DNA of 16,645 bases from an uncultured Oscillospiraceae bacterium. Lineage in GTDB: Bacteria; Bacillota; Clostridia; Oscillospirales; Acutalibacteraceae. Shown in pieces: positions 14,627 to 16,645 of the stretch. Below the pieces are notes generated by a model. The model saw only the letters and a list, made by a program, of their open reading frames with translations. It had not been told where the DNA came from and did not search any database. Every line of letters starts with the position of its first letter. Within the stretch, counting starts at the first letter, position 1. Location of the stretch: NCBI GenBank assembly GCA_900554775.1, contig USIK01000008.1:1-16645 (forward strand), in the 5' to 3' direction. A program made the translations under genes and the position numbers.

Positions 14627-15508
14627 TTAATTTTCTGTTTCCATTTTGGTGTCTGCTTTAACGAAAGTCCCTAAAGTTATTTCGCGCGTTGATTCTGCCC
14701 TTATAAAACTTGGTGTGCAGCTTTGATTTTGGGCGTTTTGGACGTTTTCAAGATACTGCGCAATCTGGGTGAAACCTAATTGAAGAGCCTCAAAAGGCAA
14801 ATCCACATGCAGTTCGTTTAAATTTTCTGTTATGAATGATGGCATTGTGCATATTGAGTTAAAGTCCGATTCTACTATGCTTTGCACCATTCCGAAGTTT
14901 CCCGACATCACAGCGCACAATAAATTTAAATTTAGCTTTGCATAATATTCATGGTTTAAAGATGTTTGCCGATAATTATTATGAGAAACACCTACGATTC
15001 GAACTTGGCCAATTGTAATAGGATTTGCAAGAGGTTCGAAATCATTTGGTTTAACTTTTGCTAGCTGAACATCGTCGAAGCTCGGAACAGTTGTGAAATA
15101 ACTTCCTCGGGAAGTTCTGGTTTTTTCTTGCTTAGCCCATTTGGCATTTAGCGAAGCGCGGTTGTATTTTTCTCTTATAAGATTTTGTATTTCAGCGCTT
15201 GAATATTTTTTAGCTTCTTTAACGCTAAAAAGTTTCACAACTTTATTAGGGTCATTGGTCACGACGGGCAATACTTTCAAAATATTAACTTTATCTATAT
15301 TTTCTTTCACTAATTGCATATTGTTAGTGAGAATGCCAAGTGCGAGGTCATACCATGCTTGGCTTTGCATTTTATGATAGCAAGCAGCTACAGGGTCGCT
15401 GTAGGAGCGGAGTTCTTTGAAGCCTACAATTTTAAAATCACCCCATGTGATAGGGCTTATTTCCCAGATGTTATTTTTTTCGATGTTCATGTTTTGATAA
15501 AAGCTCAT
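14627..15508 (-). CDS. Cytoplasmic protein with internal duplication (ankyrin-like helical pairs)
   Basis: I do not recognise this 293-residue protein. It has no signal peptide or membrane helix. Two halves are related. SPITWGDFKIVG (18-29) is followed by the helical pair WYDLALGILTNNMQLVKENI (52-71). NPITIGQVRIVG (162-173) is followed by LNLLCAVMSGNFGMVQSIV (194-212). A third short copy, EITLGTFV (276-283), ends the chain. The helical pairs resemble degenerate ankyrin repeats (small residues, then G/N-x-x-x-V), which would suggest protein binding; this is inference. AAGGAAAA precedes the ATG at 15508. The gene has its own promoter at 15561-15589 and a cre-like palindrome in its leader, so carbon-source control is possible. 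It lies between recD2 and tRNA-Leu as a single-gene unit. Confidence 0.75.
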   Translation of the reverse strand: MSFYQNMNIEKNNIWEISPITWGDFKIVGFKELRSYSDPVAACYHKMQSQAWYDLALGILTNNMQLVKENIDKVNILKVLPVVTNDPNKVVKLFSVKEAKKYSSAEIQNLIREKYNRASLNAKWAKQEKTRTSRGSYFTTVPSFDDVQLAKVKPNDFEPLANPITIGQVRIVGVSHNNYRQTSLNHEYYAKLNLNLLCAVMSGNFGMVQSIVESDFNSICTMPSFITENLNELHVDLPFEALQLGFTQIAQYLENVQNAQNQSCTPSFIRAESTREITLGTFVKADTKMETEN

Positions 15509-15529
15509 AAATTTTCCTTTCTTCGTTTT

Positions 15530-15543
15530 TGTAAACGTTTAAA
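15530..15543. promoter_or_regulatory. cre-like palindrome (LacI/CcpA-family operator candidate)
   Basis: TGTAAACGTTTAAA contains the 10 bp palindrome TAAACGTTTA and differs at one base from the ideal catabolite-responsive element TGTAAACGTTTACA. It sits about 20 bp past the -10 box and just ahead of the ribosome binding site, a position where a bound CcpA or another LacI-family repressor would block transcription. One match of this length in AT-rich DNA can arise by chance. Confidence 0.4.
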
Positions 15544-15560
15544 TTAATTCATAACGAAAT

Positions 15561-15589
15561 ATTTTAACGTTATGCACCGTGAATTTCAA
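15561..15589 (-). promoter_or_regulatory. Promoter of the internal-repeat protein gene
   Basis: TTGAAA (15584-15589) and TAAAAT (15561-15566) are 17 bp apart. They face the ATG at 15508 with a leader of about 45 bases that contains the cre-like palindrome. Confidence 0.65.
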
Positions 15590-15740
15590 GTATTTGCCAA
15601 GTTTTTAATTCCCAGGTGGTTGAATTTTCTTCTTATACGTTAAAAAAGCCGAATTTTATTAGCTCTTTAATTTCTGTAAAATTAAAATCAGCATATTAAT
15701 TTTGATTTTTTAAATGTAATGATTTTGATTCATAAAAAAT

Positions 15741-15770
15741 TAAAAGCAGACCAAAACCGGTCTGCTTTTA
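15741..15770 (-). terminator. Terminator of tRNA-Leu
   Basis: A perfect 12 bp stem (TAAAAGCAGACC / GGTCTGCTTTTA) with a six-base loop lies three bases past the encoded CCA end. On the minus strand AATTTTTTATG follows. Confidence 0.9.
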
Positions 15771-15773
15771 TAT

Positions 15774-15860
15774 TGGTACCGCTGGCCGGACTTGAACCGG
15801 CACGGTATCGCTACCGAGGGATTTTAAGTCCCTTGTGTCTACCTATTCCACCACAGCGGC
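15774..15860 (-). tRNA. tRNA-Leu (anticodon UAA)
   Basis: This 87-base class II tRNA is read on the minus strand. The acceptor stem GCCGCTG pairs with CAGCGGT (first pair G-U), with discriminator A and an encoded CCA. The anticodon arm AGGGA-CTTAAAA-TCCCT shows anticodon UAA, which reads UUA and UUG. A long variable arm (CGGTA-GCGA-TACCG) marks it as a leucine tRNA. The T arm is GCCGG-TTCAAGT-CCGGC. All stems pair and it looks functional. It is a single-gene unit with its own promoter and terminator. UUA is a common leucine codon in an AT-rich genome, so it should be heavily used. Confidence 0.95.
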
Positions 15861-15864
15861 AACC

Positions 15865-15882
15865 TGTAAGCTTATGCTTACA
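15865..15882 (-). other. Inverted repeat in the tRNA-Leu leader
   Basis: TGTAAGC and GCTTACA form a perfect 7 bp stem with a TTAT/ATAA loop, four bases before the tRNA 5' end and just past the -10 box. In RNA it would cap the 5' leader of the precursor. In DNA it could be an operator. Confidence 0.5.
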
Positions 15883-15887
15883 AGTAT

Positions 15888-15916
15888 ATTTTATTACTGG
15901 CGCAAATGAATGTCAA
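15888..15916 (-). promoter_or_regulatory. Promoter of tRNA-Leu
   Basis: TTGACA (15911-15916) and TAAAAT (15888-15893) are 17 bp apart and about 28-56 bp before the tRNA 5' end. The promoter begins 22 bp past the stop of the gene upstream. Confidence 0.8.
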
Positions 15917-15937
15917 TACATAAATTAAAATTTATTT

Positions 15938-16342
15938 TTATCCGTGTGTTGAATTTTTACTAAATGTTATGTTTGATTTTCTTCTTCCAACAACGTTGCT
16001 CCGGGACGATGAAAGCCTTGGTTTATCTTGCTGCACTGCTTGTTTTTCTTTTTCAGCTTCTTTCATTAAGGCCTGGGCTTGTTTGCTTGCTCTTGCGCTT
16101 CCTATTAATTTTTTTCTGAATTTTAGCGTTGTAGGTGCTTGCGGCTTTTTATTCCAGGCTTTGTTTGCAGAATAATTCTTCCCATTTCCTAGAATCATCT
16201 GCCTATCTCTTAATTTTTGTGGCTTTTTGCTCCATCTTTTCTTTGTTTTATACTCTTGCATGTATTTATCTATTTCTTCAAATGCCTTTTTCAAACTAGC
16301 TTCTGCTTTTTCTTTGTCTTTTTCATAAGCCACTGTTATCAT
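15938..16342 (-). CDS. Lysine-rich protein of unknown function, probably the 3' part of a split gene
   Basis: I do not recognise this 134-residue frame. It is very basic. The first ~35 residues are a charged helix (YEKDKEKAEASLKKAFEEID). Then a short motif occurs twice, KRWSKKPQ (35-42) and KAWNKKPQ (61-68). The last third is rich in Ser, Arg and Lys. No signal peptide or membrane helix is seen. The ATG at 16342 has no ribosome binding site (upstream is GCTAACTTCC), and the preceding frame ends at TAA 16349-16351 in exactly the same reading frame with only CTT CCA between. The two parts therefore read as one gene broken by a stop codon, and this part may not be translated alone. No terminator follows before the tRNA promoter. 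Confidence 0.5.
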   Translation of the reverse strand: MITVAYEKDKEKAEASLKKAFEEIDKYMQEYKTKKRWSKKPQKLRDRQMILGNGKNYSANKAWNKKPQAPTTLKFRKKLIGSARASKQAQALMKEAEKEKQAVQQDKPRLSSSRSNVVGRRKSNITFSKNSTHG

Positions 16343-16348
16343 TGGAAG

Positions 16349-16645
16349 TTAGCTAATCATGTAGATAACTTTTGAGCTAATCTTGTTTTCTCTTCTGGAA
16401 CCGTCTTTTCTAACTAAGAACTCTTTAGGAACTGCTGATTTATCTGAAGTTATGAAATTAAAATATTTTTTGCTTTTGCAAAAAAGTTCAAAATCTTCTT
16501 CATTATGTTCTTCTTTATCATCTGCCGATTCAACGCCAACAATCGGACTTTTTAAGAATCTTAGGCTGTTAAAAGTATTGACGATCTCATCGAGTTTATT
16601 TGAAAATTTCTTGTCAAAATCTTTGATGTCTTCTTCGCTTTCGAG
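16349..16645 (-). CDS. Upstream part of the split lysine-rich gene, 5' end beyond window
   Basis: The minus strand is open from the right edge to TAA at 16349-16351, giving 98 residues starting LESEEDIKDFDKKFSNKLDE and ending KVIYMIS. The sequence is charged, with an acidic stretch (ADDKEEHNEEDFE) and a basic end (VRKDGSRRENK). I do not recognise it. The frame is shared with the 134-residue frame downstream, so the two may be one longer gene with a premature stop. The alternative is two adjacent genes with nine bases between stop and ATG. The N-terminus is outside the window, so export cannot be judged. Confidence 0.6.
   Translation of the reverse strand, partial: LESEEDIKDFDKKFSNKLDEIVNTFNSLRFLKSPIVGVESADDKEEHNEEDFELFCKSKKYFNFITSDKSAVPKEFLVRKDGSRRENKISSKVIYMIS

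Overview
The window is AT-rich, uses the standard bacterial code, and carries near-consensus sigma-A type promoters, strong GGAGG ribosome binding sites, Gram-positive signal peptides and a sortase-type cell-wall anchor. This points to a low-GC Gram-positive bacterium (Bacillota), most likely a clostridial lineage. The species cannot be told from the sequence. Housekeeping genes (isoleucyl-tRNA synthetase, RecD2 helicase, tRNA-Leu) are interleaved with accessory genes that I mostly cannot assign to families.

Layout, left to right. Positions 1-2362 (minus strand) hold a two-gene unit: an IPKTG-anchored surface protein followed 12 bp later by a second secreted protein that runs off the left edge. 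Positions 2363-2850 hold the upstream region of that unit and a decayed coding fragment. Positions 2851-4350 (plus) encode a complete large serine recombinase with no other mobile-element gene beside it; a second coding-like scrap and two hairpin terminators follow it. Positions 4558-6447 (minus) encode a coiled-coil plus BspA-type leucine-rich-repeat protein without a signal peptide. Positions 6609-8171 (minus) encode an unusual AAA+ ATPase of the Clp/Hsp100 clade that starts with a signal peptide and has further hydrophobic segments. It has its own consensus promoter and a strong terminator.

Positions 8384-11452 (plus) are a type-2-like isoleucyl-tRNA synthetase interrupted by an in-frame TAA at codon 840. 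The frame then stays open, with clear IleRS C-terminal sequence, for another 183 codons including the final stop. Positions 11494-12288 (minus) encode a small secreted protein of unknown function that shares a bidirectional terminator with ileS. Positions 12358-14496 (minus) encode RecD2. Positions 14627-15508 (minus) encode a cytoplasmic protein with an internal duplication, behind a promoter and a cre-like palindrome. Positions 15774-15860 (minus) are tRNA-Leu(UAA), with its own promoter and terminator. Positions 15938-16645 (minus) hold a lysine-rich reading frame split by an in-frame TAA and cut by the right edge.

The most notable items are the apparently exported or membrane-anchored Clp-like AAA+ ATPase, which resembles eukaryotic torsins in layout, and the broken ileS. 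No prophage, CRISPR array or complete transposon is visible. The accessory genes are mostly single-gene transcription units on the minus strand, each with its own promoter, so a joint pathway is not shown by the layout.
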